Of a DNA stretch of 64,000 nt, positions 1-8,546 are shown piece after piece. How positions within the stretch are numbered: position 1 is the first letter of the stretch; the number at the start of each line of letters is the position of its first letter. A model generated the notes under the pieces. It was not told where the DNA came from. It saw only the letters and a list, made by a program, of their open reading frames with translations, and did not search any database. A program made the translations under genes and the position numbers. Where the stretch lies: positions 2,666,001 through 2,730,000 of the forward strand of contig OZ260079.1 of the NCBI GenBank assembly GCA_965284365.1, written 5' to 3'. The DNA is from Phragmitibacter sp965284365 (GTDB lineage Bacteria > Verrucomicrobiota > Verrucomicrobiia > Verrucomicrobiales > Verrucomicrobiaceae).

Positions 1-1
1 T

Positions 2-109
2 TTCAAGCCAGTCACCCCCGTCTCCAGTGCATCGGCCTTTGCCATCAGCGTGGAGAAGGAAGGCGGCGTGCCCAAGGGCGAAGGGCCTATTGTTTTGTCA
101 GGTCGCTGA
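2..109 (+). CDS. Anti-sigma factor (RskA-like), C-terminal fragment
   Basis: The window opens inside a rightward reading frame that ends in TGA at 107-109. The last 35 residues include FAISVEKEGGVPKGEGPIVL, which matches the C-terminal end of the anti-sigma-K factor (RskA) domain, usually of the form FAxSxExxGGxPxPxGPIV. In that family the domain is extracytoplasmic and belongs to a single-span membrane protein that sequesters an ECF sigma factor. The gene body and any partner sigma factor lie before the window, so only the fold of the tail is supported. Its 3' end overlaps the end of the convergent reductase gene by 23 bases. Confidence 0.7.
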   Translation, partial: FKPVTPVSSASAFAISVEKEGGVPKGEGPIVLSGR

Positions 110-1070
110 TCGAAGATTTTCTGGCCTTAGCTTGACCTTCGCAGGCATGCCGTAGCAGCGCATGCAGCATCTCCACCTGCGCCATACGCTCGCCTGCCGC
201 TGCGGCTTGACGGCAGGGTTCACTCCAGATTGCATCCAGTTCCACCTCACGGCCGGCTAGGTAATCGATGAGACTGCTCGTCTTGTAGGCGGGAATCTCC
301 TTGGTGCTCTTGATCATCTGATCTGCCTGCTCCCACGGCACTGCATAACCCAGCGCCTGCGCGGCCCCGATCACCTCGTGCATCAGCGACCGCGTCAGTT
401 CCCGTAGATATGGGTCGGACAAAATCGCATCGGTATCACGCCCGCCTGCCGCGATGGAGAGTCCGTTGAAGGGGATGTTCCACACCAGCTTCTTCCATCG
501 CGCGGTCATCAAACTCTCTTCCACCTGGCAGGGAATCAGGCTCTCCTGAAATGCCTGAGCGATTCTCCGCGTCCGCTCCTGCGGCCCGCCCACATATTCG
601 CCCACCGTGATGGCGCCTTGGGCCATATGATGGATCACGCCGGGCGAAATCCGATTGATACCCACAAAGCAAAGGCCACCCATGATCTGCGCGGGCTGGT
701 GCAACGAAGAAAGAAAAGCTTCATTACCCAATCCGTTCTGTAGGGTCAGAATGACCGTCTTCTCTCCCAGCAGTGGCGGCAGGATTTCCACCAGAGAAGC
801 ATTCGCCGTGCTTTTCAGCGCAATAACAAGCAAATCGCATGGTCCTATGCTGGCGCTGTCTTCATGGCAGTTCACCTGTGGAAGGTCGAAGCTGCCGATG
901 TAGCTGTCGATCTTCAGGCCATGCTCCCGCACATGTCGGAAATCGGATCGCATCAGAAAATGCACGTCCTGCCCATGCTGGGCCAGGCGGGCGCCGTAAT
1001 AGCAACCGACGGCCCCGCTGCCAACAATGGCAATGCGACCTAGGGGTGTATTCGCAGAAGAAACAGACAT
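87..1070 (-). CDS. 2-dehydropantoate 2-reductase family protein (PanE/ApbA-type)
   Basis: This is a 327-residue cytoplasmic protein. It has a nucleotide-binding loop near the N-terminus (GSGAVGCYYGARL, about residues 17-29). The family pattern continues with LKST, LQNGLGNE and RWKKLVWNIPFN, where the Lys and Asn are the usual catalytic and substrate-contact residues of ketopantoate reductases. Family members reduce 2-dehydropantoate to pantoate with NADPH in pantothenate and CoA synthesis. Many genomes hold paralogues of unknown substrate, and no other pantothenate gene is nearby, so the substrate is not fixed here. The gene is divergent from the VOC gene across about 127 bases. The first ATG gives a complete Rossmann strand. 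Confidence 0.85.
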   Translation of the reverse strand: MSVSSANTPLGRIAIVGSGAVGCYYGARLAQHGQDVHFLMRSDFRHVREHGLKIDSYIGSFDLPQVNCHEDSASIGPCDLLVIALKSTANASLVEILPPLLGEKTVILTLQNGLGNEAFLSSLHQPAQIMGGLCFVGINRISPGVIHHMAQGAITVGEYVGGPQERTRRIAQAFQESLIPCQVEESLMTARWKKLVWNIPFNGLSIAAGGRDTDAILSDPYLRELTRSLMHEVIGAAQALGYAVPWEQADQMIKSTKEIPAYKTSSLIDYLAGREVELDAIWSEPCRQAAAAGERMAQVEMLHALLRHACEGQAKARKSSISDLTKQ

Positions 1071-1197
1071 ATGGAGAGAGACTCTGAATCTGCCATGCCG
1101 GAAAAAGACTGCATCTATAAAGGAACGAACCTCACCGCTGCCGCTAGAGAACCAATCCGGCGGGCAAAAGCGAATCTGGCAGGAAGGAACCGTTTTT

Positions 1198-1626
1198 ATG
1201 AGTGTGCAGGTCTACGGATGCAATCATGTCGCCATTGAAGTGGATGACATCGCCAGGGCGGTGGCTTTCTACAAAGACGTCTTCAACCTGGAGCAGCTCG
1301 ATGAGGGGGAGGGGGATGCCTTTTTCAAGCTGGGGGAGCATCAATTCCTGGCCATTTTCGAAGTGGGAAAGCTCAATCCTGACAACCACCGGCATTTTGG
1401 GATCATGGTGCGCGATGACGAGCAAATCGCCGTGGTACGGGAAAAGCTGGTCAACAAATATGGCATCAAGCTCATCAAAGGGTTCCGCTGCGACTTCCGT
1501 GATCCCTTCGGAAATCGCATCCAGGTGGTGGACCTCCACGACGAGTCGCTCATCTGGCTGCTCCCTTACCGGGAAGTGCAGAAAGCCGGTGTCACCATGG
1601 GTGAGCCACACACGCGGGAGGATTAG
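1198..1626 (+). CDS. VOC (glyoxalase/bleomycin resistance) family protein
   Basis: This is a 142-residue single VOC domain. It begins at an ATG about 12 bases after an AGGAAGG Shine-Dalgarno sequence, one of the clearest in the window. Longer in-frame starts upstream add only unconserved residues. The pattern CNHVAIEVDDIARAVAFYKD at the N-terminus and FRDPFGNRIQVVDLH near the C-terminus is typical of the fold, with the first His (about residue 10) and an acidic residue in the last strand as possible metal ligands. VOC proteins include glyoxalases, dioxygenases and drug-binding proteins. The sequence does not choose among these. Confidence 0.85.
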   Translation: MSVQVYGCNHVAIEVDDIARAVAFYKDVFNLEQLDEGEGDAFFKLGEHQFLAIFEVGKLNPDNHRHFGIMVRDDEQIAVVREKLVNKYGIKLIKGFRCDFRDPFGNRIQVVDLHDESLIWLLPYREVQKAGVTMGEPHTRED

Positions 1627-1757
1627 ATTTCCGTTCGCGCGCTACCCAATAGGATTGACCCGTATCCTGCATTGCGTCTTGATTTCTTCGTGGCATCATG
1701 GGGCGCGCATGCCACTGCAAAAACCCGCCTCACTGCCGCGCCGTGAAAGAGTCTGAA

Positions 1758-3119
1758 ATGGACATGGAAACGGACAGCACGTCCGCCTTTCCGGCTGGCG
1801 GTGATATCCATGTCGACAGGCCGCGCTCTCCCCGGCGGAGTTGGCAGCCTCCTGCCTGGCTCACTTGGGGACTGTTCGTCATTCTCATTTTCCTCGCGCT
1901 TACCCTGGCATATTTGCAGGATTCTCCTGAGGTCTGGGATGATGACCTCAGCGAAGCGTACCTGACCAAAAACGATGCGGAAATGACCTCCGTGGTTCGC
2001 ATGAAAATGATGCTTCAGAGTGCCAATCAGCTGGAACTTGGAGCTTTGCCGAACAATCCGCCGTGGTGGTGGGACGAACCAGACCTCATTTCTCTTTTGG
2101 AACAAAGCGGATCCATCCTGGACAACTTCCGGGACCTGCTGGAGGACAAGGAGCAGGAGTGGCAACCCCTCAGCCTTCTCTGGCGTCTCGAAGATTACGG
2201 TGAAGATCCGGGCTGGTCGGCGATCCTCCTCATCAAACAGGCTGAAGCATCCTACCTCGCCCGCATTGGTGATGAGCAGGCCGCCATGCGGGCCGCGGTG
2301 GATATGGCCGTGCTTGCGCGTTTGGTTCAGCGACTGGACGCCTGGCCTTCCTTCATGGAGCGTTCGCTGGACTTGCACGCCGCCAGCGCGCGCGTTCTCG
2401 CCGAGCTTCTCCGCACCACCCAGTTGTCCGAATCGGAACTGCGTTATCTGCAGTTGACCGAATACGAGCCTTGGGAGCCATCGCTGAAGGATCTTTCGCA
2501 GTCCATGCGTGGCTATTATTGCTTTGAGCGCAAATTGTTGTTGGGGCCGGAGCTTGGGGAACCAGATCTCCCCCCCGGCTATGTCCCTGCCCGGGCAGGT
2601 TGGATCTTCTTCAAACCAAACAGCACCCTGCAGCTCTTCGCCGACAGCTTTCGCGAAATACGCGACGGCGTGGAACTACCAGTGATCGCCCGTTCCAGCC
2701 GGATCCAGTCAAATCTCCGCCACCGAATGGCCAATCCCTGGGGAATCGCCAACCCTAACACGGCTGGTGAAGACTACTTTGCTTCCCGCGTCGGCTACTA
2801 CGTGGATTTGCCCGACCGGGTCACTCTGGCACGCGCCCGTTATAACCTGGTCATGACACTTTTCGCTTTTCGCCGTTGCGTCGCCGCGGGCGCGAAGATG
2901 CCCCAAAAACTTGAGGACCTGGTGCCAACCTTCCTTCCCGTGAAACTCATGGATCCTTTCTCAGGTACGGATTTATGCTACGATCCTCTCCATGGCGCCA
3001 TTTATTCAGTCGGCACGAATCTGAAAGATGAGGGAGGCCGTCCTACTTTCATGCCCATGAGCGACGACGAAGAGCCTACCGTAGAAACCGGTATCGGCAT
3101 GGCTCGCAAGGTGAAGTGA
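1758..3119 (+). CDS. Single-span membrane protein of unknown function
   Basis: This is a 453-residue protein from the ATG at 1758 (MDMETDSTS). An earlier in-frame ATG at 1698 adds a poorly plausible leader. A short Pro/Arg-rich cytoplasmic tail is followed by one hydrophobic segment (about residues 34-53, WLTWGLFVILIFLALTLAYL). The rest is a helical, Trp- and Leu-rich extracytoplasmic region. Near the C-terminus the string LEDLVPTFLPVKLMDPFSG resembles a conserved motif (LxxLVPxYLxxxPxDPFxG) seen at the end of many PVC-group membrane proteins of unknown role. No catalytic motif is visible. Confidence 0.75.
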   Translation: MDMETDSTSAFPAGGDIHVDRPRSPRRSWQPPAWLTWGLFVILIFLALTLAYLQDSPEVWDDDLSEAYLTKNDAEMTSVVRMKMMLQSANQLELGALPNNPPWWWDEPDLISLLEQSGSILDNFRDLLEDKEQEWQPLSLLWRLEDYGEDPGWSAILLIKQAEASYLARIGDEQAAMRAAVDMAVLARLVQRLDAWPSFMERSLDLHAASARVLAELLRTTQLSESELRYLQLTEYEPWEPSLKDLSQSMRGYYCFERKLLLGPELGEPDLPPGYVPARAGWIFFKPNSTLQLFADSFREIRDGVELPVIARSSRIQSNLRHRMANPWGIANPNTAGEDYFASRVGYYVDLPDRVTLARARYNLVMTLFAFRRCVAAGAKMPQKLEDLVPTFLPVKLMDPFSGTDLCYDPLHGAIYSVGTNLKDEGGRPTFMPMSDDEEPTVETGIGMARKVK

Positions 3120-3248
3120 AATGAGGCCGTCCCCGCCTCGGAAGTGCCCGTTCAATCGGCGCTGTGTCTGATTTGATCTAAAGATTGTCATCACAACGGC
3201 GGCGTATCATCGTAGCTCTGACACGCGCCTTCACCTCGCTTCCTTCCT

Positions 3249-6200
3249 ATGCGGACTATTCATTACTGTGCCGCGGCTCTGGCCGCCTTGGCTCTTCCTG
3301 TCGTCACCTCAGCCGAATCACTGATCAGGTTTGAAAAGCAAGTCGTCGAGACGAACTTTTATGGGGAAGGCGCTGCGTTCGGAGACATCAACAAAGATGG
3401 CCAGAACGACATCGTCTACGGCCCCTTTTGGTTCGAAGGCCCCGCGTTCACCACACGTCACGCCATCTACGAACCCAAGGTGTACAATATCTTTGGCTAC
3501 TCCGACAACTTTTTCGTCTATGTGCAGGACCTGAATGGCGACGGTCACCAGGACGTGCTGATTCTCGGCTTCCCCGGCAAAGAAGCACGGCTGTATATCA
3601 ATCCGGGCGCCGGCGTCGCCACTTCAGGTCATTGGGCCATGCATCTCGTTGCGGATGTCGTGGACAATGAATCGCCTGAATTTGCCGATCTCACGGGGGA
3701 TGGTAAAAGAGAGATCGTCTGCTCCAACGGCGGACGCTTTGGATATTACCAGCCAGACTGGACCGACGTAACGAAGAAATGGGCTTGGCATCCCGTCACC
3801 GATTCTGTCGGCGTGGCGAAGTTCACCCACGGCCTCGGCATTGAAGACGTCAATGGCGATGGCAAAGCGGACCTCATGGAAGCCAAGCGCTGGTGGCAGG
3901 CGCCTGCCGAAGCTTCCCAACCTTGGGTTCCTCATACTTTCAACCTCACCGGCGGTGGTGGAGCGCAGATGTATGCCTACGACTTCGACGCAGATGGCCG
4001 CAATGACATCCTCTCCTCGCTAAGTGCTCACCAATTCGGTATCGCCTGGTTCCAGAATCTGGCTGCTGACGACAAAACGGGTGCGCTGCAAAAAGACCAA
4101 CAAGGAGCGTCCGTCAAAAATGAGGGTGCTGCATGGAAGAAGCATACCATCGTGGGGACGGAGCCTTGGGAGAATGACTATGGAGTGCGCTTCAGCCAGC
4201 CTCACGCCGTGGCTTTGGTGGACATCAATAGTGATGGCGTGTCGGACTTCGTCACAGGGAAGCGCTACTGGGCCCACAATGGCCACGACCCCAATGAGCT
4301 TGATCCCAGGGTTCTCTATTGGTTCGAAACGCGGCGTGGCGTGAATGGCCAGGTGGATTTCATTCCTCATCTCATTGACGGTGACACCGGGGTAGGTACC
4401 CAGCTGTCCACAGGCGATGTGAATGGTGATGGCCTTGTCGATGTGTTGGTGGGCAACAAGTATGGCTGCCGCGTGCTTCTGCAGAAGCGTGAGGAAGTCA
4501 GCGCAGAGCGAATGGCTCAGTTCCAGCCTAAAAAAATGTATGGGCCGGACCGCGTCACTCCTGAGCAGTATGCCAGAGGGCAATCGCCTAAAGATGCCTT
4601 GAGTAAACTGACCTTGCCAGCCGGCTTCAAGGCAGACATCATCGCTGCCGAGCCAGATCTGGTGCAGCCCATTGCCTTCTGCTGGGATGAGCGCGGACGC
4701 CTTTGGGTGATTGAAGGCAACACCTATCCCCAACGTGCCGCGGAAGGGCAGGGAAAGGACCGCATCCTCATTTTTTCAGATGAAGACGGCAATGGCAGTT
4801 TTGAGTCCCGGAAAGTATTCCTTGAGGGTATCAATCTCGCCTCCGGGATCGAGGTAGGATTCGGTGGAGTGTGGCTGGGGGCTGCACCCAATTTGCTCTT
4901 CATCCCGGACAAGAATCGAGATGACGTGCCGGATGCAGAACCGCAGATCTTGCTGGATGGCTGGGCTTATCAAGATACGCACGAAACACTGAACAGCTTC
5001 ATGTGGGGACCGGATGGCTGGCTCTATGGCTGCCATGGCGTCTTCAATCAAAGCAAGGTCGGAAAGCCTGGCAGCGGCAATGAACAGCGGGAGCCGCTCA
5101 ATGCGGCGATCTGGCGCTACCATCCGACGCGTCACACGTTCGAGATTTTTGCTCACGGCACGAGCAATCCGTGGGGTCTTGATTTCAACAGTCAGGGCGA
5201 ATTCTTCACCACCGCCTGTGTCATTCCTCATCTTTACCATATCATACCAGGCGGTCGATATCAGCGGCAGGCGGGCCAGCATTACAATCCTTACACGTTT
5301 GATGACATCAAGACCATTGCCCCGTTCCGTCATTTCGCGGGCGACATTAAAAACAATGCGCATTGGGGTCGAGATACCTCCCTGCCCGTACCGGCGGACA
5401 CCGATCAGTCAGGTGGTGGCCATGCCCATTGCGGGCTTGCCATCTACAACGGTGACAACTTCCCGACCACCTATCGCGATCAACTCATCTTTGGAAATCT
5501 GCATGGCCATCGGCTGGTGAGCAATGCGGTCGAACCGCTGGGCGGCGGCTTCAGTGCCCACCGCAATCCGGACTTCATGCGGGCCAATGACTATTGGTTC
5601 ATCCCAGTCACCCAGAAAGTGGGTCCGGACGGCGCCCTTTATGTCAGCGACTGGAGCGATAAACAGGTCTGCCACAATCGGGATATGGAGATTTGGGATC
5701 GGGGCAACGGCCGCATCTACCGCATCGTATATGACACCCTGAAGCCCCGGAAAGGCGACCTCACGAAACTCAGCGATGAAGAGTTAATCACCACGGCTCT
5801 GAAACATACCAATGACTGGTTTGTCCGGATGGCCCGACGCATCTTGCTGGAAAGACTGGAGCAGACTGGCACAAAGCAACTCGCAGGAGCGGCTCAATTT
5901 AAGCAGTCCGTTGAATCCGCCTCTGACCCTGAAGCAATTCGCGCTATTCTTGCCCTCGGCAGCGCCGCGGCTTTTGGGATGCCGCTGGAGACGGAATCTC
6001 TACTCCAGAGTGCTCGTCCTCCCATTCGCGCATGGGCCGTGCGCTCCCTCATGAACACAGACGACTTGGGGGCTATCCTGCCAAGCCTTACCAGCCTGGC
6101 GGGGAAGGAGAAATCGCCCGTAGTCCGCCGCGAAATCGCCTCCCTGCTGCAACGCGTCCCCATGGAAAAGCGGGCCGGACTCGCGCTGCCTCTGCTGGCT

Positions 6201-7958
6201 CGGAAAGAGGATGCCGGAGACCCCAACATCCCTCTGCTGGTTTGGTATGGCATTGAGCCCGTGGTAGGCGCAGATCCCGCCATTGGTTTAAAGCTCGCCC
6301 AAGCCTCCACTTGGGAAAAGATTACCTCGTTCATCTATCGCCGCATGGCGGATACGGATGGTGGTCGCGGCGCTCTCCTGGCAGCGATCGCTGAGATGCC
6401 GGATGCCGCACTGCGTGACAAAGCCCTTGGCATCGTGGTGGAAAACTCGCGGCTGGCAGGTAGGTTGACCGCGCCTCCCGGTTGGACGGAGACCGCGGCC
6501 AAATTGAGCGCGAAGGATAGCGCTTCAGTGCGCACCTCGGTTATGGAGCTTTCGGCTCTCTTTGGAGACCCGGAGGCACTGAAGCAGTATCGTCAGCGTC
6601 TGTCTGATCCCGACGCGCCTGCGCCGGAACGCGTAGGAGCTTTGCATCTCTTGCTTCAGGTGCGGGACGGAACCACTGCAAAGATTCTTCAGCAGATTGT
6701 GGCTACGGAAGTCGCGAGCGTGCTGCGGCGCAAAGCCATCCAGGGCATGGCTTCCCTCACAGATCCTGGGAACGCGTCTCTTTTGGCGGAACGATTCACG
6801 GTATTCAATGCTGAGGAAAAAGCCGACGCCGTTTCTTCGCTGGCCTCCAGTGCTCCGAGTGCGCTCACGTTGTTGCGAGCCGTCGATGCAGGTGGCATTC
6901 CCCGTCAGGCTCTTTCACCATTCCTTGTGCGCCAGTTGCAGGCCCTCAAAAACGCGGAGGTGGACGCGCTCATTGCTCAAGTTTGGGGTTCGGCAAATGC
7001 ATCAAAGACAGACCTGCCTCAACGGGTTGCTCATTGGAAACGGGTGCTCACGCCAGCCAAAGTGAAGGGCGCTGACCTCGCTCAGGGGAAAATGCTTTTC
7101 ACCGCCACATGCGGCACTTGTCATAAGCTTTTGGGCGAAGGAGCAAGTGTTGGCCCCGATCTCACAGGGTCGAATCGCGCCAACCTCGACTACCTTTTGG
7201 AGAATGTTCTCGATCCGAATGCTCTCATCGGAAAGGACTATCAGCTTAACCTCTTCTCCATGAATGATGGCCGCGTCATGAGTGGCATCGTAAAGTCCGA
7301 TGCTGGAGAACTCTACCGTATCGTGATGCCCGGGGGCGTGGAATTCACGCTGAACAAGAGTGAGGTGAAGTCCCGCGAGATCAGTAAGTTTTCCACCATG
7401 CCCGAAGGCTTGTTCGAAGCGCTTGGTGAAACCAATGTCACCCACCTCGTTGCGTATCTGCAAAGCCAGACAGCCGGGCCCGAGCCCCAGAGTATTTCAG
7501 GGGCATTGGAAGGCGAGAGCCTCGAAGTCACCACCGTCACCGGCGGTACTACTCGCGCTCAGAACATGACCGCATTCAAAAACGGCTCGTGGAGCAGTGG
7601 CAAACATCTCTGGTGGACCGGAGGTAAACCAGGCGATGTCCTGTCACTGGCTTTGCCTGTGAAGGAGCCGGGCCGTTACCGGCTTAAGGCCGCACTTACC
7701 GTGGCCAAAGACTACGGCATCGTGGACATCATGCTGGATGGGAAACTAATCACCGGCGAAGGCGGTCTGAATCTTTATTCGCAGGATGTTCGCCTCCTAA
7801 ATGAACAGGATTGGGGCGAATGGACGCTCACCGCGGGATTGCATAAACTTGAAATCAAGATCCGCGGCGCCGATCCCAAAGCTGTCCCTTCCCACATGTT
7901 CGGCTTGGACTATGTGCATCTGGAGGTTTTGATGGCCGTATCAGACAAGGCTCAATAG
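3249..7958 (+). CDS. Secreted PVC-type dehydrogenase: FG-GAP + propeller + HEAT + heme c + C-terminal sandwich
   Basis: This is a 1569-residue exported protein. A signal peptide (residues 1-22, cut after TSA) is followed by FG-GAP/VCBS-type repeats to about residue 415, each with an acidic Ca-loop such as DINKDGQND, DLNGDGHQD, DVNGDGKAD or DINSDGVSD. From about residue 447 (LPAGFKADIIAAEPDL) comes the PVC membrane-bound dehydrogenase propeller, then helical HEAT-like repeats (about 860-1250). A heme c site follows (C1288-GT-C1291-H1292) with the usual VGPDLTG and LDPNALIGKDYQ. A C-terminal beta-sandwich spans about 1425-1560 and looks carbohydrate-binding. The family is thought to oxidise sugars or alcohols in the periplasm with electrons passing to heme c; the substrate is unknown. 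The N-terminal FG-GAP block makes it longer than usual members. Confidence 0.9.
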   Translation: MRTIHYCAAALAALALPVVTSAESLIRFEKQVVETNFYGEGAAFGDINKDGQNDIVYGPFWFEGPAFTTRHAIYEPKVYNIFGYSDNFFVYVQDLNGDGHQDVLILGFPGKEARLYINPGAGVATSGHWAMHLVADVVDNESPEFADLTGDGKREIVCSNGGRFGYYQPDWTDVTKKWAWHPVTDSVGVAKFTHGLGIEDVNGDGKADLMEAKRWWQAPAEASQPWVPHTFNLTGGGGAQMYAYDFDADGRNDILSSLSAHQFGIAWFQNLAADDKTGALQKDQQGASVKNEGAAWKKHTIVGTEPWENDYGVRFSQPHAVALVDINSDGVSDFVTGKRYWAHNGHDPNELDPRVLYWFETRRGVNGQVDFIPHLIDGDTGVGTQLSTGDVNGDGLVDVLVGNKYGCRVLLQKREEVSAERMAQFQPKKMYGPDRVTPEQYARGQSPKDALSKLTLPAGFKADIIAAEPDLVQPIAFCWDERGRLWVIEGNTYPQRAAEGQGKDRILIFSDEDGNGSFESRKVFLEGINLASGIEVGFGGVWLGAAPNLLFIPDKNRDDVPDAEPQILLDGWAYQDTHETLNSFMWGPDGWLYGCHGVFNQSKVGKPGSGNEQREPLNAAIWRYHPTRHTFEIFAHGTSNPWGLDFNSQGEFFTTACVIPHLYHIIPGGRYQRQAGQHYNPYTFDDIKTIAPFRHFAGDIKNNAHWGRDTSLPVPADTDQSGGGHAHCGLAIYNGDNFPTTYRDQLIFGNLHGHRLVSNAVEPLGGGFSAHRNPDFMRANDYWFIPVTQKVGPDGALYVSDWSDKQVCHNRDMEIWDRGNGRIYRIVYDTLKPRKGDLTKLSDEELITTALKHTNDWFVRMARRILLERLEQTGTKQLAGAAQFKQSVESASDPEAIRAILALGSAAAFGMPLETESLLQSARPPIRAWAVRSLMNTDDLGAILPSLTSLAGKEKSPVVRREIASLLQRVPMEKRAGLALPLLARKEDAGDPNIPLLVWYGIEPVVGADPAIGLKLAQASTWEKITSFIYRRMADTDGGRGALLAAIAEMPDAALRDKALGIVVENSRLAGRLTAPPGWTETAAKLSAKDSASVRTSVMELSALFGDPEALKQYRQRLSDPDAPAPERVGALHLLLQVRDGTTAKILQQIVATEVASVLRRKAIQGMASLTDPGNASLLAERFTVFNAEEKADAVSSLASSAPSALTLLRAVDAGGIPRQALSPFLVRQLQALKNAEVDALIAQVWGSANASKTDLPQRVAHWKRVLTPAKVKGADLAQGKMLFTATCGTCHKLLGEGASVGPDLTGSNRANLDYLLENVLDPNALIGKDYQLNLFSMNDGRVMSGIVKSDAGELYRIVMPGGVEFTLNKSEVKSREISKFSTMPEGLFEALGETNVTHLVAYLQSQTAGPEPQSISGALEGESLEVTTVTGGTTRAQNMTAFKNGSWSSGKHLWWTGGKPGDVLSLALPVKEPGRYRLKAALTVAKDYGIVDIMLDGKLITGEGGLNLYSQDVRLLNEQDWGEWTLTAGLHKLEIKIRGADPKAVPSHMFGLDYVHLEVLMAVSDKAQ

Positions 7959-8071
7959 TAACGGTACTTCACTTGCGTCGCAGCGGAGGTGACTACTATT
8001 GCAAGCGCGAACAAAGGCCCGGCATTTGAGGCAATGCAGATGTCGGCGTTTGTGGAACTGTCGCGGAACTA

Positions 8072-8234
8072 GACTGATTCTCGAAAAGAATGTCAGAATG
8101 AAACTTGGGGCGGGAGGGTATGAGTGGCAAGGAAAGGGCGAAATCCGCTATTTAGACATAACGGATGAGCCGTTGACGCAGCCAATCGTGCCCTCTCGTT
8201 CCAACGTTTCTGACAGTCTTTTCGAGAACCAGTG
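8072..8234 (+). mobile_element. MITE-like element, copy 1 (163 bp, TA-flanked)
   Basis: The element is bounded by imperfect 23-bp terminal inverted repeats at 8073-8095 and 8211-8233, which differ at two positions. A TA dinucleotide lies outside each end (8070-8071 and 8235-8236). A second copy of identical length lies at 63836-63998 in the opposite orientation, with about nine differences by eye. It holds no transposase. The TA flanks and small size suggest a miniature element mobilised by an IS630/Tc1-type transposase. It fills most of the 308-base gap between the large dehydrogenase gene and the next small gene; I see nothing else in that gap. Confidence 0.75.
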
Positions 8235-8266
8235 TAAATCGTCACCTCAAGTTAGACTGCTACACG

Positions 8267-8473
8267 ATGAAAACGGAATTACTCGTCCCCGTCAAACCGG
8301 TCGTGGATGCTTCCGAAGAAATGGAGGAGGTCAGGGTCAGACGCCTTCGGCATGGTTGGGGAGAAGCTCGTAACAGTCAGGATAAAATCCTGATATGGGT
8401 GGGCATCGCGCTTAGCTTTGGGATCGCCGCAATCCTGGTTTATCTCGCCTACGGGCTGTACTCGGGTTGCTAA
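8267..8473 (+). CDS. Small single-span membrane protein
   Basis: This is a 68-residue frame whose first 40 residues are charged and cytoplasmic-looking (VKPVVDASEEMEEVRVRRLR). They are followed by one strong hydrophobic segment (about residues 42-64, ILIWVGIALSFGIAAILVYL) and a short tail ending in Cys. I recognise no family. The coherent charge/hydrophobic layout and an ATG start 30 bases after the MITE-like element make it a plausible gene. It precedes the Thr-rich secreted protein on the same strand. Confidence 0.5.
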   Translation: MKTELLVPVKPVVDASEEMEEVRVRRLRHGWGEARNSQDKILIWVGIALSFGIAAILVYLAYGLYSGC

Positions 8474-8546
8474 GAACCATATTCGCAGCCCTGTTTACTC
8501 GGAAAAAGTGCAACTCGACAAGTCGCCCGGAGTTCATTACTCTCTC

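Noticed and set aside
8098..8373. Open frame running through the MITE-like element (MKLGAGGYEWQGKGE...)
   Set aside because: It is present in both copies only because the element is conserved; the differences between copies are not biased to silent positions and the frame continues into unrelated flanks.
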